Made by a program: the position numbers and the translations under genes. This document shows positions 34,692 to 42,849 of a stretch of DNA of 64,000 nucleotides, one piece after another. The notes under the pieces are model-generated. The model did no database searches. It worked only from the letters and a program-made list of their open reading frames with translations, and was not told where the DNA came from. Source of the DNA: Spirosoma aerolatum (GTDB lineage Bacteria; Bacteroidota; Bacteroidia; Cytophagales; Spirosomataceae); contig NZ_CP020104.1 in the NCBI RefSeq assembly GCF_002056795.1, positions 7,263,501-7,327,500 on the forward strand. The letters are read 5' to 3'. Position 1 is the first letter of the stretch. Each line of letters begins with the position of its first letter.

Positions 34692-36164
34692 ATGTACGAG
34701 AAGAATATAGGTACCAAACAGAAAGCATTACGCATCAATCTTGATCGTCGTATTTATGGATCGTTTGCCGAGATTGGCGCAGGTCAGGAAACGGCAGCTA
34801 TGTTTTTTAAGGCCGGTGGCTCATCGGGAACCATTGCTAAAACCATGTCGGCCTACGACATGACGTTTAGTGACTCAATCTATGGCGTAGAAGAAAGTGG
34901 GCGGTATGTCGTGGAGTCACGACTCGTTAAAATGCTCAACAAAGAGTACAGTCTGCTGGAGAAACGGCTGGCTGAAAAACGAGGGCTTGATACGACATTC
35001 TTCGCCTTTGCCAATACTGTTGTTGCCCTCAATTATCAGAAGACCAACGATGCACACGGCTGGATTGGCTGCCGATTCCAGCTAAACCCCCAAGCTGGGT
35101 ATAACGACGTAATCATTCACGTTCGAATGCTCGATAACGAAAATATTCTGCAACAGCAGGCGTTGGGGGTTATTGGTGTAAACCTCATTTATGGGTGCTA
35201 TTACTACGCTAAATCGCCTGAAACACTTGTTCTGTCGCTGATGGATGATTTGGCTCCCGAGCGGATTCAGATTGATATGATCCGATTTAGCGGCCCCGAC
35301 TTTGTGGAAGTCGACAACCGTCTGATGAGCCTTCATCTGGTCAAAAACGGCTTTACCGATGCAGCTTTGTTCGGTCCGGATGGTCAGGTAATGCAGCCCT
35401 CCGAAGCACTCTACAAAAAACACATCCTCGTGATGCGGGGCCGGTTACGCCCTCTGACGAATGTGCAGTTAGATATGATTGAAAACGGGTTGAAGCAGTT
35501 TAAGGATGAGCCCGATGTAGACGGAAATCGCGTTGTATCCCTGGCCGAGTTAACATTGCATAACCTAAAAGCCAACGAACAGGGAATTGATGAGAAAGAC
35601 TTTCTGGATCGGGTCGACATCCTATGCTCAATGGGTCAGGCGGTTATGATTTCCAATTACCTGGAATATTACAAACTGGTAGCGTACCTGGCCCGACTGA
35701 CCCGGTTAAAAATTGGCCTGGTAATTGGTATTCCCAATCTGGAATATATTTTCGAGGAAAGCCACTATGAATTTTTACCTGGTGGTATTCTGGAATCATT
35801 TGCCACGCTCTTCAGTCGGAAAGTAAAGCTATTCGTTTACCCAACCCTGAAAGAAGGCGCCATTTATACCTGTAATGAGTTTAAGCTCCCCCCTACGCTG
35901 GAGCCGCTATTCCAGTATTTGGTTCGCAATGACAAAATCGAAGATATTACCGACTACAAAGAACAGCATCTGCACATCTCCACCGACCATGTACTCGAAA
36001 TGATTCAGCAAGGTGAAGACGGCTGGGAAGCTATGGTACCTGAGCGCGTAGCCGAACAAATTAAAGCCAACTGCCTATTCGGATATCCCTGCGAAATTGA
36101 ATACGTACCTATCGGTCAGCAGGTTCGTCAACAGCAGGTTGAAGAGCAGGCAGCCTCAAGCTGA
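34692..36164 (+). CDS. Conserved soluble protein of unknown function, 490 residues
   Basis: A large protein with no signal peptide or membrane helix. Recognisable stretches are INLDRRIYGSFAEIGAGQET, AGGSSGTIAKTMSAYDMTFSD, WIGCRFQLNP and CSMGQAVMISNYLEYYKLV. I recall close relatives across Bacteroidota, some carrying unreliable names such as TonB-dependent receptor or nucleotide adenylyltransferase. It has no beta-barrel signal and I see no HxGH nucleotidyltransferase motif, so neither name is supported. The end overlaps the end of the convergent sigma gene by 9 bases. Its conservation and size suggest a real enzyme, but no function is proposed here. Confidence 0.85.
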   Translation: MYEKNIGTKQKALRINLDRRIYGSFAEIGAGQETAAMFFKAGGSSGTIAKTMSAYDMTFSDSIYGVEESGRYVVESRLVKMLNKEYSLLEKRLAEKRGLDTTFFAFANTVVALNYQKTNDAHGWIGCRFQLNPQAGYNDVIIHVRMLDNENILQQQALGVIGVNLIYGCYYYAKSPETLVLSLMDDLAPERIQIDMIRFSGPDFVEVDNRLMSLHLVKNGFTDAALFGPDGQVMQPSEALYKKHILVMRGRLRPLTNVQLDMIENGLKQFKDEPDVDGNRVVSLAELTLHNLKANEQGIDEKDFLDRVDILCSMGQAVMISNYLEYYKLVAYLARLTRLKIGLVIGIPNLEYIFEESHYEFLPGGILESFATLFSRKVKLFVYPTLKEGAIYTCNEFKLPPTLEPLFQYLVRNDKIEDITDYKEQHLHISTDHVLEMIQQGEDGWEAMVPERVAEQIKANCLFGYPCEIEYVPIGQQVRQQQVEEQAASS

Positions 36165-36707
36165 TTGCCCATTATACAATTGATAAATTTTGTCGCGGCT
36201 ACGTTTCAATCGCATCTTAACCGCACTGGGCGTCAACTGATAGATTTGGGCAATTTCATCAATGCTCATATCCTGTTCATATTTCAGTTGCAGCAGGGCT
36301 TGTTCAGTCGTTGACAGAGTAGCCATTGCCTGTTTGACAAACAAAATGGCTTCTTCATGAAACGACGATTCCTGTTCGTCAGCCATGTCATGCCTTAAAC
36401 TCTCTTCAACAGATGAAGCAATAAATCGTTTGCCAGCACGCATCTGGTCGGCACAGTAGTTGAAGGCAATGGAATAGAGCCAGGTAGAGAAGCTGGATCG
36501 TTCCTGAAATGCGTTGAGTTTGGTAAAGGCTTTCAGGAAGATATCATGGGTAAAATCTTCGGCTTGCTCGCTACTTTTGGTCATAGACAAGCAACGTCGA
36601 TAGACTTTATTTACGTAACGGCTATAAAGCGTTTCGAAACACTTCTGCGGTTGGCTGCTCAAGTATTGCCGAATCATCTCCTCGTCTGTCAATAAGGTAT
36701 TCATCAA
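36156..36707 (-). CDS. ECF-type RNA polymerase sigma factor 1
   Basis: A 183-residue sigma-70 family protein. Region 2 (about 25-95) has FETLYSRYVNKVYRRCLSMT, the core-binding helix EDFTHDIFLKAFTKLNAF and the DNA-melting FSTWLYSIAFNYCADQMR. Region 4 (about 120-180) ends QLTPSAVKMRLKRSRDKIYQ, the -35 recognition helix. It is nearly a duplicate of the gene at 38146-38697: within region 2, 107 bases (36439-36545) are identical to 38305-38411 in inverted orientation. No anti-sigma gene is visible at either copy, so control is not evident. The 3' end overlaps the convergent 490-residue gene by 9 bases. Confidence 0.95.
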   Translation of the reverse strand: MMNTLLTDEEMIRQYLSSQPQKCFETLYSRYVNKVYRRCLSMTKSSEQAEDFTHDIFLKAFTKLNAFQERSSFSTWLYSIAFNYCADQMRAGKRFIASSVEESLRHDMADEQESSFHEEAILFVKQAMATLSTTEQALLQLKYEQDMSIDEIAQIYQLTPSAVKMRLKRSRDKIYQLYNGQSA

Positions 36708-37054
36708 AAAATGACCTATGCGATAAATGTGAAAGACCTTTCATAGAATTTATGGGTTTTATAAATAATGAGTCTATGACGACAAGAGACGCAGTTGGGT
36801 ACAAAAAATATATTAAGTGGTACACCTAGCCTGACACTGTTGGTTACTTATATCACAACCATCTCCCATCAAACGTCTCATATTCAAAGCATCAATCTTC
36901 CAGAGCAAGAAACAGCCTTTCTACTTTCCACTACATCCATTCGGAAGGCTCTGTATTTATCCTGAATAGGGTGACTATTCTGAATGAGAACCATTGCATG
37001 GTCAATGATCATGCTGACGAAGCGATACGTACCGGAACGGAGGAATTTATTGGG
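36708..37054. other. Gene-free stretch upstream of sigma factor 1
   Basis: Only short broken frames are present. It should contain the promoter of sigma factor 1, but no TTG-N19-TAnnTTTG match was found. Nothing else is recognised. Confidence 0.5.
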
Positions 37055-37369
37055 CTAAAATCGATCGATCCTACCCAGGCAGAATCGGATACCCAGAGCG
37101 GTATATAACACCAGAAAGAGTGTTTCTGCCACAAACTGTATAGAAGGCCAGTATCTACTGATACCTAAAATGGCTTGTGCCCAATGAATTAAAACGCCAC
37201 AATAGAGTATAAAACCAGTTAAAAAACCAGCCAGAACAAACAGTGAGATTATTAGTCGGTTTATTTTTCCAGACACCTTTTTACTGAATTCTTGTGGTTG
37301 ATCCCTCCAAGTTGAGCCCCTATCCTTTAAAACACCACATAGAATACATAATGAGTGGTATTCGCACAA
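37055..37369 (-). CDS. Possible small membrane protein
   Basis: A 104-codon frame with two strong hydrophobic segments (IISLFVLAGFLTGFILYCGV and VAETLFLVLYTALGIRF) separated by a loop, plus a polar Cys-rich N-terminus that may not be translated. I recognise no family. It lies in the spacer between the inverted sigma genes. No clear ribosome-binding or promoter signal was found, so it may be spurious. Two-helix membrane proteins of this size could act as anti-sigma partners, but nothing here shows that. Confidence 0.35.
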   Translation of the reverse strand: MCEYHSLCILCGVLKDRGSTWRDQPQEFSKKVSGKINRLIISLFVLAGFLTGFILYCGVLIHWAQAILGISRYWPSIQFVAETLFLVLYTALGIRFCLGRIDRF

Positions 37370-37717
37370 TAACAGGTGGCCTATATCGATTATCGTACAT
37401 AACCCAATAGCTTAAATCAATTCATTTGCCCTCAACAAAATTCCTTCTCAACCGCCTACTATGGCAATACACAACAACAGGCGGTTTTAATTTTAAAGGA
37501 GGATAGAATGGCCTTTAAACAATATACCTTCCAATTATTCACTTCTCCTATATGTTACTTTTCTGGCTTCATGAGTCTTACTTGTTCATTAAATCTGCGT
37601 TGGCTTATGCCTGATAGAGCCGTCTTAGGGCAGAGAATAAGCAACTCCCCATCAGATCTCTATTGGTTTGGCGTTGGATTTGCTTGCGCTTTTCCAGGAC
37701 AAGGCCATTAATGTGCT

Positions 37718-37990
37718 ATGAAAACGAATCAGTCAATCCCTAAAGAGGTAACTCAAATTATTCACTATCAACGAAAACGACTGGCTGAACTGTACTCGCT
37801 TGAAAAATGGAGTGAATCTGACTTTGAGGAGATTATGCGCTGCTCCAGCGAATGGAACGCCGATATGCAAAGCTGGATACTTCCTTTGTCGAGCGTTGAA
37901 AAACTGGCCTTTGATGCCCGTACGCCCGATCGGCAAGCCCGTAGCCTCCAATTCATAGCTCGACAAATGGGACAAAATGCTGTGAGTTAG
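37718..37990 (+). CDS. Small hypothetical protein between the sigma genes
   Basis: A 90-residue soluble protein, MKTNQSIPKEVTQIIHYQRK through IARQMGQNAVS, with mostly charged and helical composition and no recognised domain. It lies 155 bases upstream of sigma factor 2 on the same strand. Codon use resembles neighbouring real genes (Glu, Lys, Gln-rich helices without low complexity), which favours a real gene. Its function is unknown. Confidence 0.5.
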   Translation: MKTNQSIPKEVTQIIHYQRKRLAELYSLEKWSESDFEEIMRCSSEWNADMQSWILPLSSVEKLAFDARTPDRQARSLQFIARQMGQNAVS

Positions 37991-38145
37991 TCACAGACCA
38001 CTGTATTAACTTATTAGCCAGCAAACAAAACCGTTTAATAAATTACTGTCAACCTTATATACGATTCCAGCGTAATCAGAAACAAAAATTGATATTATTC
38101 TTAAATTTATTACCTAAAATGTAACTGCAACTTGTCTCTTATCCT

Positions 38146-38697
38146 ATGAAAAGCTCTTTATCTGATGAAGAAATGATTCGGGCCCACCTCCTTACTAAAT
38201 CCGACCATTGTTTTGAAACCTTATATAACCGTTATGTTGGCAAAGTCTATCAGCAATGCCTTCAAATGACCAAACACTCTGAGCAAGCCGAAGATTTTAC
38301 TCACGATATCTTCCTGAAAGCCTTTACCAAACTCAACGCATTTCAGGAACGATCCAGCTTCTCTACCTGGCTCTATTCCATTGCCTTCAACTACTGTGCC
38401 GACCAGATGCGCCTGTCAAAGCGGATGAATGTTACATCCATTACCGAAGGCCATGAACAATCTATGGCCGACTCGAAAGACAACCACGTACAGGAAGAGA
38501 CACTCCAATTAGTAAAGCAGGCCCTGGCAACCCTTACGACGGATGAACAGACGATTCTTCGCATGAAGTACGAAGACGGCCGAACAATTGATGAAATTGC
38601 CCAAGTCTACAAAATAAAGCCCAGTGCGGTTAAGATGCGGCTAAAACGTAGCCGGGAGCGAATTTACCGTTACTGCCAGCAACCATTTATAGGCTAA
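38146..38697 (+). CDS. ECF-type RNA polymerase sigma factor 2
   Basis: A 183-residue paralogue of sigma factor 1. Region 2 has FETLYNRYVGKVYQQCLQMT and the identical block HDIFLKAFTKLNAF/FSTWLYSIAFNYCADQMR. Region 4 ends KIKPSAVKMRLKRSRERIYR. The recognition helices are very close (PSAVKMRLKRSR in both), so both sigmas may read similar -35 elements, while the linker (about 95-125) has diverged: TSITEGHEQSMADSKDNHVQ here against SSVEESLRHDMADEQESSFH. The latter differences may separate their regulation. No anti-sigma gene is adjacent. It converges with the Dph6-like gene, 58 bases apart. Confidence 0.95.
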   Translation: MKSSLSDEEMIRAHLLTKSDHCFETLYNRYVGKVYQQCLQMTKHSEQAEDFTHDIFLKAFTKLNAFQERSSFSTWLYSIAFNYCADQMRLSKRMNVTSITEGHEQSMADSKDNHVQEETLQLVKQALATLTTDEQTILRMKYEDGRTIDEIAQVYKIKPSAVKMRLKRSRERIYRYCQQPFIG

Positions 38698-38755
38698 GCG
38701 GGTATCGAGGTTTGGAATGTGGCGCCCTGACCCGTTGCCAACGCTGATATACATA

Positions 38756-39469
38756 TCACAGGTCCTCCAATAAAAGATCCTGATACCAAAAGCCGCTATC
38801 CCAGGTTTGATCGGTACCAGCTGAAGGCAAATACGTTCGTCGGACAACATCGCCTTTTCGAAACGCAACAGGTTCTGAGAAAATGGGCCCATCATACACA
38901 AACGAATGATATTCCCCATTCTCTCCACAAGGATCAACGTAGTTGGGCAGGTCGTTCAGCAAGTCCATATTCAGTTCCCGTCCCAGAAACTCGACTGGCA
39001 GATAGGCTTCATTGATGCAAACTAATACAGCCTTGAATCCCAGATCGACAAACTCACGGACCAAATCGGTTGAGTTACGTTTCCAGAGCGGAAATGCGCC
39101 TTTTAGATTAACCTTTGCCAGTTGGGCTTCTCGGTAGCTGCGTAAGTCTTCCAGAAAAATATCCCCAAAAATGGCATGCGTAGTGCCCAGCCGTTGCAAC
39201 GGCTGCAGCACGTTATACATCCGGGTATTGTATTCTTCCATCGAAACATCTCCAGGCAATTGTAGCCTATGGAGGGGTAGCCCCAGGCGCTCGGCCTGTA
39301 AGGCAAGGAGTCCGATCCGAACCCCATGCATACTTACCCGGCCATACTGCTCATTCACGGAGGTGAGCAATCCTTCAATAGTCCATGCTCCAGAACGGAG
39401 ACTATGAAACAGCGCCAATGCCGAATCTTTGCCTCCGCTCCAATTCATAATCGCCCGCTGTCGTTTCAT
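38756..39469 (-). CDS. Dph6-like ATP pyrophosphatase
   Basis: A 237-residue member of the PP-loop ATP pyrophosphatase family close to eukaryotic and archaeal diphthine-ammonia ligase. The P-loop-like SGGKDSALALFHSL is at residues 10-23, followed by the family's HAIFGDIFLEDLRSYRE and CGENGEYHSFVYDGP. Bacteria do not make diphthamide, so the bacterial substrate must be different. The start overlaps the stop of the BtuG-like gene by 4 bases (39466-39469), making it the third gene of the cobalamin operon. In Bacteroidota this family often sits in B12 loci, so a role in corrinoid amide handling is a reasonable inference but not shown. Confidence 0.9.
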   Translation of the reverse strand: MKRQRAIMNWSGGKDSALALFHSLRSGAWTIEGLLTSVNEQYGRVSMHGVRIGLLALQAERLGLPLHRLQLPGDVSMEEYNTRMYNVLQPLQRLGTTHAIFGDIFLEDLRSYREAQLAKVNLKGAFPLWKRNSTDLVREFVDLGFKAVLVCINEAYLPVEFLGRELNMDLLNDLPNYVDPCGENGEYHSFVYDGPIFSEPVAFRKGDVVRRTYLPSAGTDQTWDSGFWYQDLLLEDL

Positions 39470-40524
39470 CGGAAATAAAATCCAGAAGGAGCAATTTCCG
39501 CTTTTACCGAATCAACCAATGCACCGGACGATTCGTATCGAATCACATACCCAGCCTGTGTATAAAGAAGCGGATTCTGCGTACCATAAATGCGTTTGGT
39601 TTGGGGATCAACGCCTAATGTGCTGAACGAACGGGGAATGACCACCGTACCTGTAGCACTGGTAGCATTAATCGAAATCTGGTAGGTTTTGCCACCCAAC
39701 GTATAGTAAAAAGCCTGTTTATCCGTGCTGATCACTACAGAGCCGGGAGCTTCGGAAAACGTTAGTCGCTGTTCCGTACCCCGCGTTGACGGATTCACCC
39801 GAACCAGCGCATTACCCGCCCGAAGCCATAGTTTATTATTCGCGTCAACGGCTATAGGCTCGGGCGCTGATCCAAAATCAATCCGCTCTTTTACTGAATC
39901 AGTAGTCAGATCAATCACCATAAGAGTTTTATTCCCACTGTATGCATTACTGCCCACAAAGACTTCCGTTCCGACAACCACCATATTTTCTACCCCTTTT
40001 ATAGCCGCTATTTTCTTGGTAACGGTACGGGTGTTCAGATCGACTACGGCGATATACCCCGGATCTTTATAAAAGGTACCTGCGCTAAAATCACCGGAAA
40101 CGTCCCAGCAACTTATATAGGCTTTATTAGGCCCAACCTGAATAACCTGCCGGGGATTTTCAATGTCTGGTGTTTTTAGGGTAGCCAGTGATTTAAATGT
40201 AGCATAGTCGACAATCTCAACTTTATCCTGCCCGGCTGTATTGTTATCGACCAGAATCAATCCTTTCCCATTTACTTCGGTATAGCCTTGTACTCCGCCA
40301 CTCAACACCAGTGATGGGTTGGCGGTCTGAAAAATATTGGTGGCAACGGTCTGACTAGTGCGTGATAAAAACGAAACACTCCCATTGTTGCTGGAAAAAT
40401 TACCCGCGTTGAGAATAAACACACCTGATTCATAGGGAGTTGGTTCAGGATCTGAGGTCTTACAGTTCCAGACACTCAGGGCCACCAGCCCAACTACCAT
40501 TGACTTGATCCATTGCTTTTTCAT
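39466..40524 (-). CDS. BtuG-like beta-propeller surface lipoprotein
   Basis: A 352-residue lipoprotein with signal ending LSVWNC, so Cys21 would be lipidated, followed by a short Pro/Asp/Glu-rich tether. The rest is a beta propeller of YncE/DUF5074 type with repeating VFILNAGNFSSNNGSVSFLS, AYISCWDVSGD and KTLMVIDLTTDSVKERID units. In Bacteroides thetaiotaomicron, BtuG is a surface propeller lipoprotein that binds cobalamin with very high affinity and forms a complex with BtuB. The same architecture, next to btuB and under a cobalamin riboswitch, supports that role here, but sequence identity to BtuG cannot be measured by eye. It overlaps btuB by 4 bases and the Dph6-like gene by 4 bases. Confidence 0.82.
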   Translation of the reverse strand: MKKQWIKSMVVGLVALSVWNCKTSDPEPTPYESGVFILNAGNFSSNNGSVSFLSRTSQTVATNIFQTANPSLVLSGGVQGYTEVNGKGLILVDNNTAGQDKVEIVDYATFKSLATLKTPDIENPRQVIQVGPNKAYISCWDVSGDFSAGTFYKDPGYIAVVDLNTRTVTKKIAAIKGVENMVVVGTEVFVGSNAYSGNKTLMVIDLTTDSVKERIDFGSAPEPIAVDANNKLWLRAGNALVRVNPSTRGTEQRLTFSEAPGSVVISTDKQAFYYTLGGKTYQISINATSATGTVVIPRSFSTLGVDPQTKRIYGTQNPLLYTQAGYVIRYESSGALVDSVKAEIAPSGFYFR

Positions 40525-42473
40525 TGTGTATTAGAAGGAAAATTAATAATCAGATTGATTGCCCAATTTCGGCCTGGCATGGCATTCCGTTTTACGCCCA
40601 GCACAAGCGTATCGAATACATTATTCACCTGGCCCTGTATCCGAACCGGCATAAACTGCCAGTTGATGGAATGTTCCAAAATTACGTTAACCAGCATCGT
40701 CCCTTTAAAAAACTGGCTATTATCGAACGTGGTATACCGACGCGAATTAGCCTGCATTTGCAGACTAAGGCGGCTCCGTCCCTGTTGCAGATGCGCATTC
40801 AGAGTACCCGAATGCAGGGGTACATACACCAATTGCTTGCCAATCACATCCTGCGAATAGGCATCATATGCCCGCTCCTGCGATGAGCGCGTAAACGCGT
40901 ACCCCAGCCGTATTCCCGCTTTCCAGCTTGCCTGTGTATAGGTCAGGCCCGTAGTCAATTCAAGGCCGCGTGCAACGACCAGTTGTAGATTTTCGACATG
41001 ATAGTTCGTCGCAGGATTCCAGTAAGTCCAGTTATCGACCCGGTTTCGATAAGCGCTCAACTCGGCAGTCAGGTTGAGGTGATCCGATAAAGCCCCTGCG
41101 GTTGTCAGTCCGGTTTCCAGATTCAAGCCGTTTTCGGGCAAGAGGTTTGGATTGCCTAAGTCCACCCAGTACCGTTCATTTAGCGTTGGCACACGATAGC
41201 TCCTGCTTACAGCTCCTTTGGCCGTCAGTGTAAAGCGTTTCTGCTGTACAAGCTGGTATTCGGCCCCCACTGATGGTGTAATGGGCGGATTGAAGCGTGT
41301 TACAAACGCCTGCCGAACATTGGCCGATAGCAGCCAGCGGGTGGTCTGAAAACGAAACAGAGCATATAGATCGGCCCGATCTTCCTCAATCAACTGGCCG
41401 CCATAACCATCTGTCCGGGTCCCGTAATGCGACCATTCGGCCCCGGTTCGAAGGGTTAATTGATAGCGTATCGTCGATTTTAGGGCAAATTCTCGTTCAA
41501 TCCGGGTAATGAATCGGTCGGTCTGCGTATGGCTGGGCTCGTTTAGGTTGCCTTTTGCATAATCCAGTATATCGCGAATCCAGCCAACTCGAATGGTTGT
41601 TCGGTTGGCTTCGTACGTTGCCAGCAGTCGGGCCGATTGTGTGCGGGTGCGTTCACGGGCCAGGGTATCCTGTGGCGACTGGATCAAATCATTATCAGTG
41701 AACCACGCATTAATGGATAACTGCCGACCACTTCTATGCAGAAAAGCCAGGTCTTGAATAAGGCCCCGCTGCCCCGTTGTGGATGGTTCCAGAAAGTAGT
41801 GCTGGCGTTCAGTATATGGATACTCGTTATTAAGTTGAGACCGATAAACCAGCGACTTACCCGATAGTTTCCAGCTTGCCCCCAAAGGCAATGCATACTG
41901 TGCGCCAAGTTGCGTCTGGCTGTTCCGAAAGCTGGCGAGTTGCTGGCCGACTGTCAGACGAATACCCGGCTGCCAACTGGGCGTATTCCCCAGCAAAATA
42001 CTCCCACCCACCGCGTCGGACCCAACGGCGCTGGACGACGAGCCATATTGTACAGCTAATCGGTCAAATCCTGCAACGGGCAGTGTCGAAAAATCCGTTT
42101 GCCCCAGATTGGGCTGATTGATATTGATGCCATTCCAGAGTACCGCCGTATGATTAGCCGATGTACCCCGAAACGATACCGTTGCCAATTGACCCGGTCC
42201 ATAATTTTTGAACGCCAATGGTGTATTAAACGCCAACGCATCCGTAAGCGATGCAAACCGGAATTGAAGCAAGGTCGTGGAATCGATACGCTGGAGCTTC
42301 TGCCCAGCCAGGAACCGCTCAGGCGCAATAGCCCGTACGGTCACCGCCGACAGCGATACCGCATTCGATAATCGACTCGTTGTGACCGAATCGGATTGTG
42401 CAGCGGCTGGTTGCCCGGCTACAAAGCCGACAAACCACCCCAATACCCAGCAGCGAAGGGCTTGCGTTTTCAA
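40521..42473 (-). CDS. btuB: BtuB-like TonB-dependent cobalamin receptor
   Basis: A 650-residue outer-membrane receptor. Signal peptide MKTQALRCWVLGWFVGFVAG then QPAAAQ, a short linker, plug domain (about 45-160) with LLQFRFASLTDALAFNTPLA and the end GSSSSAVGSDAVGGSILLGN, then a 22-strand barrel ending NLIINFPSNTQ. It is shorter than SusC-type receptors and lacks the N-terminal CarboxypepD extension, as expected of vitamin or metal receptors. The substrate call rests on the cobalamin riboswitch immediately upstream. It would take up B12 using TonB energy, with the BtuG-like lipoprotein as the surface capture partner. No BtuCDF transporter is within the window. Confidence 0.9.
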   Translation of the reverse strand: MKTQALRCWVLGWFVGFVAGQPAAAQSDSVTTSRLSNAVSLSAVTVRAIAPERFLAGQKLQRIDSTTLLQFRFASLTDALAFNTPLAFKNYGPGQLATVSFRGTSANHTAVLWNGININQPNLGQTDFSTLPVAGFDRLAVQYGSSSSAVGSDAVGGSILLGNTPSWQPGIRLTVGQQLASFRNSQTQLGAQYALPLGASWKLSGKSLVYRSQLNNEYPYTERQHYFLEPSTTGQRGLIQDLAFLHRSGRQLSINAWFTDNDLIQSPQDTLARERTRTQSARLLATYEANRTTIRVGWIRDILDYAKGNLNEPSHTQTDRFITRIEREFALKSTIRYQLTLRTGAEWSHYGTRTDGYGGQLIEEDRADLYALFRFQTTRWLLSANVRQAFVTRFNPPITPSVGAEYQLVQQKRFTLTAKGAVSRSYRVPTLNERYWVDLGNPNLLPENGLNLETGLTTAGALSDHLNLTAELSAYRNRVDNWTYWNPATNYHVENLQLVVARGLELTTGLTYTQASWKAGIRLGYAFTRSSQERAYDAYSQDVIGKQLVYVPLHSGTLNAHLQQGRSRLSLQMQANSRRYTTFDNSQFFKGTMLVNVILEHSINWQFMPVRIQGQVNNVFDTLVLGVKRNAMPGRNWAINLIINFPSNTQ

Positions 42474-42535
42474 AATAACTACATCAAGTGTGCAATATCA
42501 GCACGCGGCCAGGGCGTTTCCTCCGAACGCCAGAA

Positions 42536-42732
42536 CAGCGGATGGTCGTCGGCAGGTCTCCTGGCTCGTCTCATCGATTCGAACCTTCCCGCGCTGATAA
42601 TCAGCACAGTGGCCACGGAGTATGAATCGACTTTTTGAGAGACTTACAGTTGCGGGGACAGCGCTGGCATTTCACCAAACTTCCCTTTTAAGCCTTGAAA
42701 GTCGCCACGAAACGACATCAGGCACCGAAAAC
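42536..42732 (-). ncRNA. Cobalamin (adenosylcobalamin) riboswitch
   Basis: The B12 box AGCCAGGAGACCTGCC is complete on the minus strand at 42551-42566. Upstream are GGTGCCTGATGTCG (5' end near 42727), GGGAAGTTTGGTGAAATGCC, and CCCGCAACTGTAAG, the other conserved cobalamin aptamer segments. A hairpin GGCGTT/AACGCC follows at about 42505-42525, before the btuB start at 42473, and could be part of the switching segment. It controls btuB and the two genes after it. Confidence 0.95.
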
Positions 42733-42738
42733 TCAGGG

Positions 42739-42746
42739 CAAAGGTA
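42739..42746 (-). promoter_or_regulatory. Likely -7 box of the cobalamin operon
   Basis: TACCTTTG on the minus strand, an exact TAnnTTTG. Transcription would start near 42732, which coincides with the 5' end of the riboswitch. No TTG at the ideal upstream distance. Confidence 0.55.
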
Positions 42747-42763
42747 AGAGAATTTTGTAAAAT

Positions 42764-42848
42764 GTAACGGGGGTGGTAACCCGCGCAGCACAGAGTAAGA
42801 TAGAAATACCCGATGTATCTGTACTGCGCGGGTTACCACCCCCGTTAC
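42764..42848. terminator. 25-bp perfect inverted repeat between M16 gene and riboswitch
   Basis: GTAACGGGGGTGGTAACCCG and following bases (42764-42788) are the exact reverse complement of 42824-42848, with a 35-base loop. It starts 2 bases past the M16 stop at 42850 and ends before the riboswitch promoter. Probably a strong terminator or insulating hairpin. Confidence 0.65.
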
Positions 42849-42849
42849 C

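Noticed and set aside
36840..37100. Possible decayed gene (frame reading NENHCMVNDHADEAIRTG)
   Set aside because: Short, interrupted by stops and not similar to any family I know.
37450..37497. ACCGCCT/AGGCGGT hairpin followed by TTTT
   Set aside because: The loop is over 20 bases and no gene ends upstream, so a terminator cannot be supported.
37508..37711. 67-codon frame preceded by AAAGGAGG
   Set aside because: The Shine-Dalgarno-like sequence is attractive but unusual for this phylum, and the peptide has no coding features; not enough support.
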